Below, one piece after another: positions 54,918-63,718 of a stretch of 64,000 bases of DNA. Source of the DNA: Limnobacter litoralis (GTDB lineage: Bacteria; Pseudomonadota; Gammaproteobacteria; Burkholderiales; Burkholderiaceae_B). The notes beneath the pieces are model-generated. The model searched no databases, was not told the DNA's origin, and worked only from the letters and a program-made list of their open reading frames with translations. Within the stretch, counting starts at the first letter, position 1; each line of letters begins with the position of its first letter. Made by a program: the position numbers and the translations under genes. The stretch is taken from assembly GCF_030160455.1 (NCBI RefSeq), contig NZ_BSOJ01000027.1:1-64000 (forward strand). Direction: 5' to 3'.

Positions 54918-55295
54918 ATGACCCAAACCACCTACCGCATTTGCGTGCTGGAGGACAACCACCTGTTGCTGGAGCTACTGGTGGGTTTAATCAATGACAA
55001 TTTGCCCACCTGCTCACTGACCACATGCACCACCATGGCCGAGCTGGTCGATCAAGGCCTGAATTTTGATTTTCTGGTTTCTGATCTGGACCTGCCAGAC
55101 TCGCCCGCTCACCGAACAGCGCAATATCTGGAAGCATTGCCGGCCAACACGCAAATTGCCTGCTTCACGGCGGATGAACGCAGTGGCAGGCAACTTGAAC
55201 AGCGCACGCAGGGCCGCATTCGCTTTTTCAGCAAAACGGGCAGCATGGCCAGCCTGCTGAGCCTCATCAAAAGCAAGGCGGCCCTTCAACCCTGA
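54918..55295 (+). CDS. Single-domain response regulator
   Basis: A 125-residue receiver domain without an output domain. The acidic pair LEDN and phospho-acceptor Asp56 (VSDLDLP) are present, as is Lys in FFSKTGS; the Thr/Ser switch is replaced by FTADE, so phosphorylation may differ. It follows the CHASE2 kinase by about 120 bp and may be a second output or a phosphate sink. A short inverted repeat CCCTGA/TCAGGG at 55290-55312 lies at its convergent end with the PQQ gene. Confidence 0.78.
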   Translation: MTQTTYRICVLEDNHLLLELLVGLINDNLPTCSLTTCTTMAELVDQGLNFDFLVSDLDLPDSPAHRTAQYLEALPANTQIACFTADERSGRQLEQRTQGRIRFFSKTGSMASLLSLIKSKAALQP

Positions 55296-55306
55296 AGGGT
55301 AAACGC

Positions 55307-57094
55307 TCAGGGTGCTGGCAATGCCCAAGCCCGAATGGTGTGGCCGGTTTGATAACCAAACAACTTGTTGCCACCCGCGGCTGCAACCACATATTGGCGC
55401 CCGTCGACGGTGTAAGTCACGGGTGGCGCATTCACGCCTGCATCGGCTTGCCCCGCCCACAGTTGTTTGCCGGTGTCTGCATCCACGGCAATCAACTTGC
55501 CCTCACCCAATCCTGTAAACACCAAACCACTGGCGGTGCTCAAAACCCCGCCAATGAGTGGCTGGTCCACCTTGTGCTGCCAGCGCAACTTGCCTGTGTC
55601 GAGGTTGATTGCGCTCAAGATGCCATAACGTTGGCCGTCGTCTGTCGGCGCCATGGATGAGTACTTCAATTCACCATGATCAGCATTCGCAGGCAAAGTG
55701 TGCAGGGTGTAACGCACCGGCCAGTGAATGCCGGCAACAAACACATCGCGGCGCTGCTCATCCACCGACACAGGCGACCAGTTTGAACCACCGATCACGC
55801 CGGGATAAATCAGTGTGCCGGCTTCAGTCGGTTTCTTAAAGAAGTTCTTGCGCGGCACGAACGAGTCGCTTTTGTACAGCAATTTGCCAGTTATCCGATT
55901 GTGAGCGTAAAACCAGCCTGTCTTTCCGGCCTCGCCCACCGCTGGCACCTGCTTGCCCTTGATGTTGGCAGTGAACAAAACGGGCGGACTGGCCACATCG
56001 TATCCCCACTGATCGTGCGGCACTTGTTGGTAATACCATTTGATTTTGCCGGTGTGAACGTCCAGCGCCACCAAACTGGCCGTGTACAGGTTGTCCCCAG
56101 GTCTTGAAGAACCCTCCATCTGCGGCGAAGGGTTGCCTGTGCCGAAATACAGAAGACCGTTTTCACGATCAATGGCCGGTGTACTCCAGGCGGAGCCGCC
56201 ACCATACTCCCAAGCGTCCGGGTACTTATTTAACTCGCGTTTTTCCTGGGCTATGTTTCGCGGCAAGGGTACGCCATCGGGGGTGGTTTTGCGGAAATGT
56301 CCTTCCCAGCCTGTGGCAGGCACCGTGTCAAACTTCCACACCTGCTGACCGGTTTTGGCGTCAAACGCAGCCATAAAGCCACGGCGACCGTACTTGCCCG
56401 CAATGCCGACCACCTCGCCCAGTGGCGCATTGGGGTCAGGCTTGTCCAGATGCAGCCCATAACCCACGCCGGTAATGCCCACAATCACCAAACCATCCAC
56501 CACCATGGGGGCCATGTTGATACCCGCGCCCGAAGTGCCCGCGACGGTCATCTTTCCGCCGTTTGTGTTCAAGTCTTTGCCCAACGTGTCCGCGTCTTCG
56601 TGCACGCCCTGCTCACCACCGGTCACATCGACGTCCCACACCTTCTTGCCCGTTTGAGCGTCCAGCGCAATGAGTCGTGAATCCACCGTGCCCATGTAGA
56701 CCAGGCCGTTTTCAACGGCAACGCCACGATTGGCTGGGCCACAGCACATGGGGCGGCTTTTGATTCGATCGTGGATGTAACGCCAGATTTCCTCGCCCGT
56801 GTCCGCTTTCAAAGCCACCACGCCATTGAAAGGCAGTGACACATACATGACGCGCCCCACCACAATTGGCGTGGCCTGAAAGCTGCCTGACACCTTGGTG
56901 TCAAATGTCCAGGCGGGCTCCAGGCGATTGACGTTGTGCACATTGATCTGCGTCAGCTCGCTGTGTCGCTGGTGCTGCCAATTGCCGCCAAACACAGGCC
57001 AATCGGTGTCCGCCCCCGCAGTGGCTGCAACAGCCAGGCTGGCAGCCACACACAGCGTGGCCGCAAGTGCAGTGGTTCTGAAGACGTGTCTCAT
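55307..57094 (-). CDS. PQQ-dependent methanol/ethanol-type dehydrogenase
   Basis: A 595-residue periplasmic quinoprotein: signal peptide (to about 26), then eight beta-propeller blades with W-docking motifs (such as GKKVWDVDV, GQQVWKFDT, GKLRWQHKV). The rare adjacent cysteines (Cys117-Cys118, in MCCGPANRG) that form the vicinal disulfide over PQQ are present. It oxidises alcohols or aldehydes and needs a cytochrome c partner, for which no gene is near. ATG 57094 follows AGGA; upstream frame is not conserved. There is no C-terminal haem domain. The exact alcohol is not known. Confidence 0.9.
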   Translation of the reverse strand: MRHVFRTTALAATLCVAASLAVAATAGADTDWPVFGGNWQHQRHSELTQINVHNVNRLEPAWTFDTKVSGSFQATPIVVGRVMYVSLPFNGVVALKADTGEEIWRYIHDRIKSRPMCCGPANRGVAVENGLVYMGTVDSRLIALDAQTGKKVWDVDVTGGEQGVHEDADTLGKDLNTNGGKMTVAGTSGAGINMAPMVVDGLVIVGITGVGYGLHLDKPDPNAPLGEVVGIAGKYGRRGFMAAFDAKTGQQVWKFDTVPATGWEGHFRKTTPDGVPLPRNIAQEKRELNKYPDAWEYGGGSAWSTPAIDRENGLLYFGTGNPSPQMEGSSRPGDNLYTASLVALDVHTGKIKWYYQQVPHDQWGYDVASPPVLFTANIKGKQVPAVGEAGKTGWFYAHNRITGKLLYKSDSFVPRKNFFKKPTEAGTLIYPGVIGGSNWSPVSVDEQRRDVFVAGIHWPVRYTLHTLPANADHGELKYSSMAPTDDGQRYGILSAINLDTGKLRWQHKVDQPLIGGVLSTASGLVFTGLGEGKLIAVDADTGKQLWAGQADAGVNAPPVTYTVDGRQYVVAAAGGNKLFGYQTGHTIRAWALPAP

Positions 57095-57194
57095 GCTCGG
57101 TTTCCTGCTGTTACAAACAGAACATACCTTGCAATTTTCGAGCCTATTCAATGTGTTGCAGAATGACGCACCCGCAACACAAGGCCAGCAGGAC

Positions 57195-58361
57195 TCAATC
57201 CGACAGCGCTTTCATTCGGGCGTACAGGTCAGCCTTGCCTTCAAAGCCGATACCCGGCAGATCTGGCAAAGTGACATAGCCCTGCTGAACCTTCACACCA
57301 TCGGGGAAGCCGCCATAGGGCTGAAAAAGGTCGGGATAAGACTCATTGCCGCCCAAACCCAGCCCGGCTGCGATGTTCAATGACATTTGATGCCCACCGT
57401 GCGGGATACAGCGCGACGCAGACCATCCGTGCTGATGCAGCATGTCCAGTGTGCGCAGATACTCCACCAAACCGTAGCTGAGGGCACAATCAAACTGCAA
57501 CCAGTCGCGGTCGGGCCGCATGCCGCCGTAACGGATCAAATTGCGCGCGTCCTGCATCGAAAACAGGTTTTCACCAGTGGCCATGGGTTTGTCGTAATAA
57601 TTGCGCAGCGTGGCCTGCAATTCAAAATCAAGTGGATCACCCGCCTCCTCGTACCAAAACAGGTCGTACTGCGAAAGCGCTTTGGCATAGGCAATTGCCG
57701 TGTCCAGATCAAAGCGGCCATTGGCGTCCACAGCCAGCTTCTGGCCGTCTTGCAACACACTCAAAATTGAGTCGATTCGGCGCAAATCCTCATCCAGCGA
57801 CGCACCGCCGATCTTCTTTTTCACCACCGTGTAGCCCCGATCGATGTAACTTCGCATTTCATCTTTCAATTTGCCGTGGTCTTGCCCTGGGTAGTAATAA
57901 CCACCCGCCGCATACACAAACACCTTGCGATTGGGTTGACCGTTGCCATATTTCTCAGCCAGCAACTGAAAGAGCGGTTTGCCCGCAATTTTGGCCACAG
58001 CGTCCCAAACGGCCATGTCAATTGTGCCAATCGCAACCGACCTTTCACCATGGCCACCTGGCTTTTCGTTGGTGAACATGCAGTCCCACACCCTGTGCGG
58101 ACAAATGTTCTGGCCGGTTTCATCCAGCAGACTGTCCGGGTTGGCCTCCAATATGCGAGGAATGAACCTTTCACGCATCAACTTGCCCTGGCCATAGCGA
58201 CCATTCGAATTGAAGCCATAGCCCACCACGGGTTTGCCATCGCGAATCACGTCAGTGACAACCGCCACCAGGCTGGAGGTCATCTTGCTGAAGTCGATGT
58301 AGGCATTGCGGATGGGCGAGCTAATGGGCACGGTTTGTTCACGAATTTCAACGATTCTCAC
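57195..58361 (-). CDS. tarD: D-tartrate dehydratase (enolase superfamily)
   Basis: A 388-residue member of the enolase superfamily that matches TarD of Bradyrhizobium over its whole length, with the run SSPIRNAYIDFSKM and GHQMSLNIAAGLGLGGNES. Expected residues are present: the KxK motif (KKK, 181-183), metal ligands Asp212, Glu238 and Glu265, and the catalytic His321 (IPHGGH). It dehydrates D-tartrate to oxaloacetate. The start is GTG at 58361 behind AGGAG; the ATG just before it is closed by TGA. It is divergent from a LysR gene that probably controls it. Confidence 0.9.
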   Translation of the reverse strand: MRIVEIREQTVPISSPIRNAYIDFSKMTSSLVAVVTDVIRDGKPVVGYGFNSNGRYGQGKLMRERFIPRILEANPDSLLDETGQNICPHRVWDCMFTNEKPGGHGERSVAIGTIDMAVWDAVAKIAGKPLFQLLAEKYGNGQPNRKVFVYAAGGYYYPGQDHGKLKDEMRSYIDRGYTVVKKKIGGASLDEDLRRIDSILSVLQDGQKLAVDANGRFDLDTAIAYAKALSQYDLFWYEEAGDPLDFELQATLRNYYDKPMATGENLFSMQDARNLIRYGGMRPDRDWLQFDCALSYGLVEYLRTLDMLHQHGWSASRCIPHGGHQMSLNIAAGLGLGGNESYPDLFQPYGGFPDGVKVQQGYVTLPDLPGIGFEGKADLYARMKALSD

Positions 58362-58451
58362 GGCATGTCTCCTAAGTGATGCGGTGAGGAAATCTTAGGC
58401 ATTCAGTTGTACTTCGTGTTTTAATAAATCTGATTTTATTATTCAGTAAAA

Positions 58452-59351
58452 ATGAAGACTGCCCAATCCAGCGAACTTGAATTCTTCGTCACCCTGGCTC
58501 GCCATGGCAGCCTGGCTGCCACTGCACGCGCACTGAACATCACCCCACCCGCCATCACCATGCGGCTTGCAGCCATGGAATCGCGTTTGGGCGTGCGGCT
58601 GGTGAACCGAACCACCCGCAAAATCAGCCTGACCAGCGAGGGAGAACTGTACCTGCAACACGCCAGCCGCATTTTGCAAGACCTGCGCGACATGGAAGAC
58701 CAGGTGGCCAGCGGTGGCCAAACCCCACGCGGACCGATCCGGCTGAATGCCACGCTGGGCTTCGGGCGGACCGTCATAGCGCCTTTGGTATCGAGATTCT
58801 GCAAATTGCACCCGGACGTACAGGTCAATCTGGAAGTGACTGATCGCCCGGTCGATCTGGTAGACGATGGTTTTGACCTTGCCATTCGATTTGGAGAACT
58901 GCCAGACAGTCGCCTTAGCGCACGACGCATCATGAGCAACCGGCGTTTTTTGTGCGCCTCACCGTTGTACCTGAAACAATGCGGCACACCGCGTACTTTG
59001 GCCGACTTACAGCATCACCGTTGCATCGTTCACCGACAAAACAATGAAGCCCATGGCAGTTGGCGCTTCAACAAAGGCAAAAAAAGCGAGCTCATCAAAG
59101 TGCAAGCTGCGCTGGCAAGCAACGATGGAGACATCGTCATGGAGTGGGCACTGGAAGGACATGGCATTTTGATCCGGTCCGAATGGGACTTGAACAAATA
59201 CCTGGAAAGCGGGCGACTTACCCGCATTCTGACCGACTACACACTGCCCAGCGCCGACCTCTTCGTTTACTTTCCCGCGCAATTGCATCTGCCGGTCCGC
59301 GTTCGCAAATTGATCGATTTTTTAATCGACAACCTGGCCCAGCAAAAATAA
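58452..59351 (+). CDS. LysR family regulator, divergent from tarD
   Basis: A 299-residue LysR regulator with HTH (about 5-62: SELEFFVTLARHGSLAATARALNITPPAITMRLAAMES) and a co-inducer domain. The 90-bp gap to tarD holds CCTAAG-N17-CTTAGG (58371-58399), but one arm overlaps the tarD ribosome site. Control of tartrate use is inferred from the divergent layout. Confidence 0.88.
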   Translation: MKTAQSSELEFFVTLARHGSLAATARALNITPPAITMRLAAMESRLGVRLVNRTTRKISLTSEGELYLQHASRILQDLRDMEDQVASGGQTPRGPIRLNATLGFGRTVIAPLVSRFCKLHPDVQVNLEVTDRPVDLVDDGFDLAIRFGELPDSRLSARRIMSNRRFLCASPLYLKQCGTPRTLADLQHHRCIVHRQNNEAHGSWRFNKGKKSELIKVQAALASNDGDIVMEWALEGHGILIRSEWDLNKYLESGRLTRILTDYTLPSADLFVYFPAQLHLPVRVRKLIDFLIDNLAQQK

Positions 59352-59480
59352 TTGAACTGGACTGTAACCAATTTCAAAAGCAGACCGAACTGAAGAGTGT
59401 TCACGCACAATCTTCTACACCCAGGCGTGATCGCATTTTTATCATTCAAGCCCATCCGGGCCAACCAAAGGAATTTAGAC

Positions 59481-59738
59481 ATGAAAAAAGCACTGTTCAC
59501 ACTGGCCTGCACAACTGCACTGTTTGCCTTCAACGTACACGCGGCCGATGACATGAAACACGATGGCATGACCAAAGACGGAATGACCAAAGAGGACACC
59601 ATGAAGAAGGACGACATGATGAAAAAGGATCACATGAAGAAAGACCACATGAAAAAAGACCACATGGACAAGGACGGCATGAAACACGACGGCATGAAAG
59701 CCGATGGAATGAAACACGACGACATGATGAAGAAGTAA
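59481..59738 (+). CDS. Pentapeptide MXKDX repeat protein
   Basis: An 85-residue exported protein: signal peptide of 21 residues (ending NVHA), then 64 residues with about a dozen MXKDX-type units (MTKDG, MKKDH, MKHDG). Mature part has 14 Met (22 percent), many Lys, Asp and His, and no Cys or aromatic residue. ATG 59481 sits behind AAAGGAA. It is directly followed by DUF1223, exported MsrB and MsrA, an arrangement that suggests its methionines are oxidised and repaired. Confidence 0.85.
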   Translation: MKKALFTLACTTALFAFNVHAADDMKHDGMTKDGMTKEDTMKKDDMMKKDHMKKDHMKKDHMDKDGMKHDGMKADGMKHDDMMKK

Positions 59739-59759
59739 TTTAACCGGGGGCGGACCAAC

Positions 59760-60596
59760 ATGAACAACATCCACTCAGGCAGCAAATCGTTGAAGACTCT
59801 GGCTCCCATCGCAGGTGTAGCCATCGCCCTGATTGGCAGTACCGCAAGCGCCGCCCCTGTCTGCCAATGGCAGAGCCCCATTCACCCCATGCTTGTTGCC
59901 GAATTGTTTACCTCCGAGGGCTGCAGCAGTTGCCCACCGGCTGAGCGCTGGCTGAGCACCACCCTGAAAACCGGCACCTTGACCGATCGCGTTTTGCCGC
60001 TGGCCTTTCATGTGGACTATTGGGACTACATCGGCTGGAAGGACCCGTATGCAAGCGCTGATTACTCGGCACGGCAGTACCAGTGGCAAAAAGCCGGGGC
60101 CAGCCAGATTGTTTACACACCGGAATTCATTGTGTCTGGTCGTGAATATCGAGGCTGGCGCAACCCCGCCACCCTTCGCCAGATGCTGAGCGAGAACGCC
60201 AATCAAAAAGCACCTGTGACCATTCAAGCCACCGTGTTGAAAGGGCAAGCAGATCGCCTGTCCATCCAAATTGAGCAGGAATGGCAAGGCCAGGCACCGG
60301 CGGGCACCCAGACCACGGTATTTTTGTATGAAGACGGGCTGAACCAACAAGTGGACTCTGGCGAGAACCGGGGCGAAACACTTCGACATGACGCAGTGGT
60401 CAGGGCCATGTTGAGTGCACCGAAAAAGCCATCTGGCGGTGCCACGGCTCAAATGAATTTCCCGCTGCAGCGCGACTGGGTGCGCCACAAACTGGGGCTT
60501 GGCATCGTTGTCAGCGGTAACCAGGGCCAACGCATCTTTCAGGCACTGAACGTGCCTGGGTTGCTTGCCCAATGCACCGAACAGCCTCAAAATTAA
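59760..60596 (+). CDS. Exported DUF1223 thioredoxin-like protein
   Basis: A 278-residue DUF1223 protein with a signal peptide and a thioredoxin-like core carrying a CxxC at FTSEGCSSCPP (about 52-62). A redox role in the periplasm is likely; the partner is not known. It sits 21 bp after the MXKDX gene and 12 bp before msrB and could supply electrons or disulfides to that pair (inference). Confidence 0.85.
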   Translation: MNNIHSGSKSLKTLAPIAGVAIALIGSTASAAPVCQWQSPIHPMLVAELFTSEGCSSCPPAERWLSTTLKTGTLTDRVLPLAFHVDYWDYIGWKDPYASADYSARQYQWQKAGASQIVYTPEFIVSGREYRGWRNPATLRQMLSENANQKAPVTIQATVLKGQADRLSIQIEQEWQGQAPAGTQTTVFLYEDGLNQQVDSGENRGETLRHDAVVRAMLSAPKKPSGGATAQMNFPLQRDWVRHKLGLGIVVSGNQGQRIFQALNVPGLLAQCTEQPQN

Positions 60597-60608
60597 AAGG
60601 TAAACATC

Positions 60609-61112
60609 ATGAACAGAAGACAACTTTTGGCAGGTTTGGGTGTCTCAGCACTGGGACTCACCGTCAATCGAATTTCAATGGCAGGTAGCACAATGACGAA
60701 AGTACACAAAACACGCGAAGAATGGCTCAAATTGATTTCTGCAGAGCAATATGGCGTGCTCTTCAATGAGAACACCGAACGGCCTTTTAGCAGCCCCCTG
60801 AATGACGAAAAACGCAAAGGGCATTTTCTGTGCGCCGCCTGCAACCAGGTGCTGTTTCCCTCTGAATTCAAGTTCAACAGCGGCACGGGTTGGCCCAGCT
60901 TTTTTGACGCCAACAAAGAAGCCATTGGCACCAAGCGCGACTTCCGGCTGATTTTGCCGAGAACGGAATACCACTGCAGCAATTGTGGTGGCCACCAGGG
61001 GCACGTCTTCAATGATGGCCCCGCCCCCACTGGCTTGCGCTACTGCAACAACGGTTTGGCCCTGAAATTCGTGCCAGAAGGCGAACCCCTTCCATCGGTG
61101 CTGACATCATGA
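60609..61112 (+). CDS. msrB: Peptide-methionine (R)-S-oxide reductase MsrB, exported
   Basis: A 167-residue MsrB with an N-terminal Tat-like or Sec leader (NRRQLLAGLG). Zinc Cys pairs CAAC (75, 78) and CSNC (123, 126) and the catalytic Cys146 in RYCNN are present; the usual RYCIN(S/A) is here RYCNNGLALKF. It reduces methionine-R-sulfoxide in proteins. It overlaps msrA by 4 nt. Confidence 0.93.
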   Translation: MNRRQLLAGLGVSALGLTVNRISMAGSTMTKVHKTREEWLKLISAEQYGVLFNENTERPFSSPLNDEKRKGHFLCAACNQVLFPSEFKFNSGTGWPSFFDANKEAIGTKRDFRLILPRTEYHCSNCGGHQGHVFNDGPAPTGLRYCNNGLALKFVPEGEPLPSVLTS

Positions 61113-61732
61113 AACACACTCCGCTTTTACGCCTGTCTGCTTTCTTGCCGCTTGCAGCAGGGCTTTTTATATCACTGGCAGGCTTAAGCCAACCAGCCCG
61201 CGCAGCCACTGAAACCGCCGTGTTTGCTGGTGGCTGCTTCTGGTGCGTCGAATCCGATTTTGACAAGGTGGCTGGGGTGATCGAGACCACCTCGGGATAT
61301 GCCGGTGGCACGGAGGCCTCGCCCAACTACCAAACTGTCAGCGCGGGTCAAACTGGCTACGCCGAGTCAGTGCGTGTCACCTTCGACAACAGCAAGGTCA
61401 GCTATTCTCAGTTGGTGGAATATTTCTGGAAAACCATCGACCCCACGGTGCAAGACCGACAATTCTGTGATGAAGGGCACCAGTACCGAACCGCTATTTT
61501 TTACCAGAACGACGCCCAGAAAAAGGTGGCTGAAGCCAGCAAAGCGAAACTGGTGGCCAGCGGCAAATTCCCGCATGTGTACACGGAAGTGGCGCCTGTG
61601 TTGAACTTCTACCCCGCAGAAAGCTACCACCAAAACTACTACCAAAAAAACCCGATACGTTATGAGTTTTACAGGTTGAATTGTGGGCGCGACAACCGCG
61701 TGAAAGAACTGTGGGGCAAGTCAGTTCACTGA
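61109..61732 (+). CDS. msrA: Peptide-methionine (S)-S-oxide reductase MsrA, exported
   Basis: A 207-residue MsrA with a signal peptide (to about 32) and the active-site GCFWC (42-46, nucleophile Cys43). The C-terminal Cys near LNCGRDNR can act as resolving Cys. It reduces methionine-S-sulfoxide and completes the repair pair with MsrB. Overlap of 4 nt with msrB; a strong hairpin follows the gene. Confidence 0.94.
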   Translation: MKHTPLLRLSAFLPLAAGLFISLAGLSQPARAATETAVFAGGCFWCVESDFDKVAGVIETTSGYAGGTEASPNYQTVSAGQTGYAESVRVTFDNSKVSYSQLVEYFWKTIDPTVQDRQFCDEGHQYRTAIFYQNDAQKKVAEASKAKLVASGKFPHVYTEVAPVLNFYPAESYHQNYYQKNPIRYEFYRLNCGRDNRVKELWGKSVH

Positions 61733-61780
61733 GACCACCCAACAGAGTGACTAAAAATCACCCGATTTGCCAAGCCCCTG

Positions 61781-61812
61781 AACAAGCCTGAATACTTTCA
61801 GGCTTGTTTCAT
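61781..61812 (+). terminator. Hairpin terminator after msrA
   Basis: A perfect 12-bp stem AACAAGCCTGAA / TTCAGGCTTGTT with a 4-nt loop lies 49 bp past the msrA stop; the T run (TTTCATTT) is broken, so termination may be partial. It separates the msr operon from the PAAR gene. Confidence 0.7.
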
Positions 61813-61829
61813 TTCAAGGCAGGCAAAAC

Positions 61830-62357
61830 ATGGCAGCACGTCCTTTGGTCGATGGATTGGCACAAGTCATTCTTGGCGACAGCACAACCCACGGTGGCAA
61901 GGTCATCAGCGGCAGCCCCAGCACCTTTTTTGGTCCCGCCCGAATTCCCGTGGCACGGGTTGGAGACATGACCAGCTGCCCGCTGTGCCCGCCGCACGTC
62001 TTTCCGATCGTGCAGGGCCACCCCTTCTTCACCGACAACCACATGAACGTCGCCCTGCATGGCCACAAAACCGCCTGCGGGGCCAGTTTGATCGCAGTGG
62101 CAGCGCCTGCACCCGACGAAACGGACTTTCCCGCACATTACGACAGCACACAGTCTGAACCGGAAACCCACAGCCCGCTGGAAGTGGAATTTCTGGACAC
62201 CGACGGCAACGCGCCAAATGCAGGTGAAAACATCAAACTGCAAATCGGGAAAACCGTGCTGGAAGGCACGCTGGATGGCGAAGGCAAAACCAAATTCAAG
62301 AAAGCCCCTCACGGATTTGCCAAAGCAGTGCAAACCAAACGTCAAGGCGACGAATAA
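61830..62357 (+). CDS. PAAR domain protein (T6SS spike tip)
   Basis: A 175-residue protein with a PAAR repeat domain (about 1-95; GSPSTFFGPARIPVARVGD, CPPHVFPIVQGHPFFTDNHMNVALHGHKTACGA) that caps the VgrG spike of type VI secretion. A short beta extension (about 110-165, PLEVEFLDTDGNAPNAGENIKLQIG) resembles transthyretin-like cargo adaptors. It is followed after 5 bp by the putative effector gene, so it probably loads it. No T6SS structural gene is in the window. Confidence 0.85.
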   Translation: MAARPLVDGLAQVILGDSTTHGGKVISGSPSTFFGPARIPVARVGDMTSCPLCPPHVFPIVQGHPFFTDNHMNVALHGHKTACGASLIAVAAPAPDETDFPAHYDSTQSEPETHSPLEVEFLDTDGNAPNAGENIKLQIGKTVLEGTLDGEGKTKFKKAPHGFAKAVQTKRQGDE

Positions 62358-62362
62358 ACACC

Positions 62363-63718
62363 ATGCCTGATTACGCCAAAGCATTCCCAAACTCGCCCAT
62401 CATGCACGTGGATGGCGACACACAAATAGCCTGTAATGATCTGCCCGGTGAAACGGTGCGTTGCATACGCAAAAAGCCAAAATTACGCGTGGTGCTTCGC
62501 AAACACCGAGACGTGGTCTTCGACATCAACCTGGGTCTTGGCGGACAGTACAGTGTCGAATCGGAGCAAAGTGACTTCTACAACACCCGCGACAAAAAGC
62601 TGATTCGACCGAAAACACAAGTGGTGTTTAGTGAAGGGGAAAGGTTGCATCTCTGGGTGAGTAGAACCTTCATGGGTGCGCTGCTGCTTAAACACAACGG
62701 CAAGCTGATCGCCCGATATGAACCCAATCAGTTAGACCCACACACCTGTACTGCGCAAAACCCGGAAGGCAAACCAGCACCGCTGATTGTCTCGATGCAG
62801 CTGCCTCATTTTGATGTGCTGGAGCCCATACAAACACAATTGGACAAGACGACTGAATATTACGAGAAAAAAGCGCAGATGATTCAAAAAACGATTTATG
62901 TCGTTGAGGTAAAAGATTGGGGCAAAGAAATACCGCTTCAAATCGTAAAATTTTTACAAAACGGTGGGAAAGAAACTGCAATTGATGATGATGGAGTTTT
63001 AACAAGAAACTGGCTGCTTTCACAGCTAATAGGAACTACTGAATCAATTTATCATCAAAGAGAAATAGTGAAGGACTTGATATCTACTAAATTCTATTTA
63101 AAAGCGTTTTTCAGAAAAAATGGGACGAAAGTATATCACATAGTATTTAAAGGAACTGCAGGCGCACGAAAAATAATAAAAGCATCCAGATACCTCAGCA
63201 ACAACAGTCAAGTAATTTCAATAACCCATGGGACTGGCAGCTTTGCAACAACGGCACATCAATCATGGAACACACTAAAAGGCTCCGTTGGAAAGGGCAC
63301 AGCCATAAGTATAATTTTCACAATTGGGATAGATCTAGCCGAGTGGTTAAAAGCCTTTCAAACAACAAATTCCGGTGATAGTGATTCAAAGTTCAACTTA
63401 TTAGATTTATTTACAACTGTAGGACTGGACATTACAAAAGGAGCAATATCCGCTGCGGCAACCGAAGTTGCAGTGAGTGGAATTTTATTTATTACATCAT
63501 TTGTGGTTGGTACGGCGGGATTACCATTTGTAGCCTTATTGATAGGAACAGTTTTTATAGCGGTTGCCGTATCCACAGGGATCGATTTTATTGATAAAAA
63601 ATACAAAATTACAGATAAAATAGGGCAAAAAATAAAAAGCAGCGTCGAAGAGCTCGGAAGAAAAAATTCAAACGACTACTCACCGATCAACATCAATCCG
63701 ATATTTCTTGCTCCATAA
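62363..63718 (+). CDS. Putative pore-forming T6SS effector
   Basis: A 451-residue protein of no firmly named family. The N-terminal third (about 1-155) is soluble, beta-rich and of normal GC. From about residue 156 the gene turns AT-rich. The C-terminal part has a hydrophobic helix at about 310-330 (GTAISIIFTIGIDLAEWL) and a helical hairpin at about 358-408 (two long Ala/Val/Ile/Gly-rich helices), as in colicin-like pore formers, then a charged tail. It follows a PAAR gene and its stop overlaps the start of a small membrane protein gene (TAATG). No catalytic motif was seen; a membrane-active toxin is the best guess. Confidence 0.55.
   Translation: MPDYAKAFPNSPIMHVDGDTQIACNDLPGETVRCIRKKPKLRVVLRKHRDVVFDINLGLGGQYSVESEQSDFYNTRDKKLIRPKTQVVFSEGERLHLWVSRTFMGALLLKHNGKLIARYEPNQLDPHTCTAQNPEGKPAPLIVSMQLPHFDVLEPIQTQLDKTTEYYEKKAQMIQKTIYVVEVKDWGKEIPLQIVKFLQNGGKETAIDDDGVLTRNWLLSQLIGTTESIYHQREIVKDLISTKFYLKAFFRKNGTKVYHIVFKGTAGARKIIKASRYLSNNSQVISITHGTGSFATTAHQSWNTLKGSVGKGTAISIIFTIGIDLAEWLKAFQTTNSGDSDSKFNLLDLFTTVGLDITKGAISAAATEVAVSGILFITSFVVGTAGLPFVALLIGTVFIAVAVSTGIDFIDKKYKITDKIGQKIKSSVEELGRKNSNDYSPININPIFLAP

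Noticed and set aside
55290-55312. CCCTGA/TCAGGG repeat as bidirectional terminator
   Set aside because: The stem is only 6 bp with an 11-nt loop and no T run on either strand.
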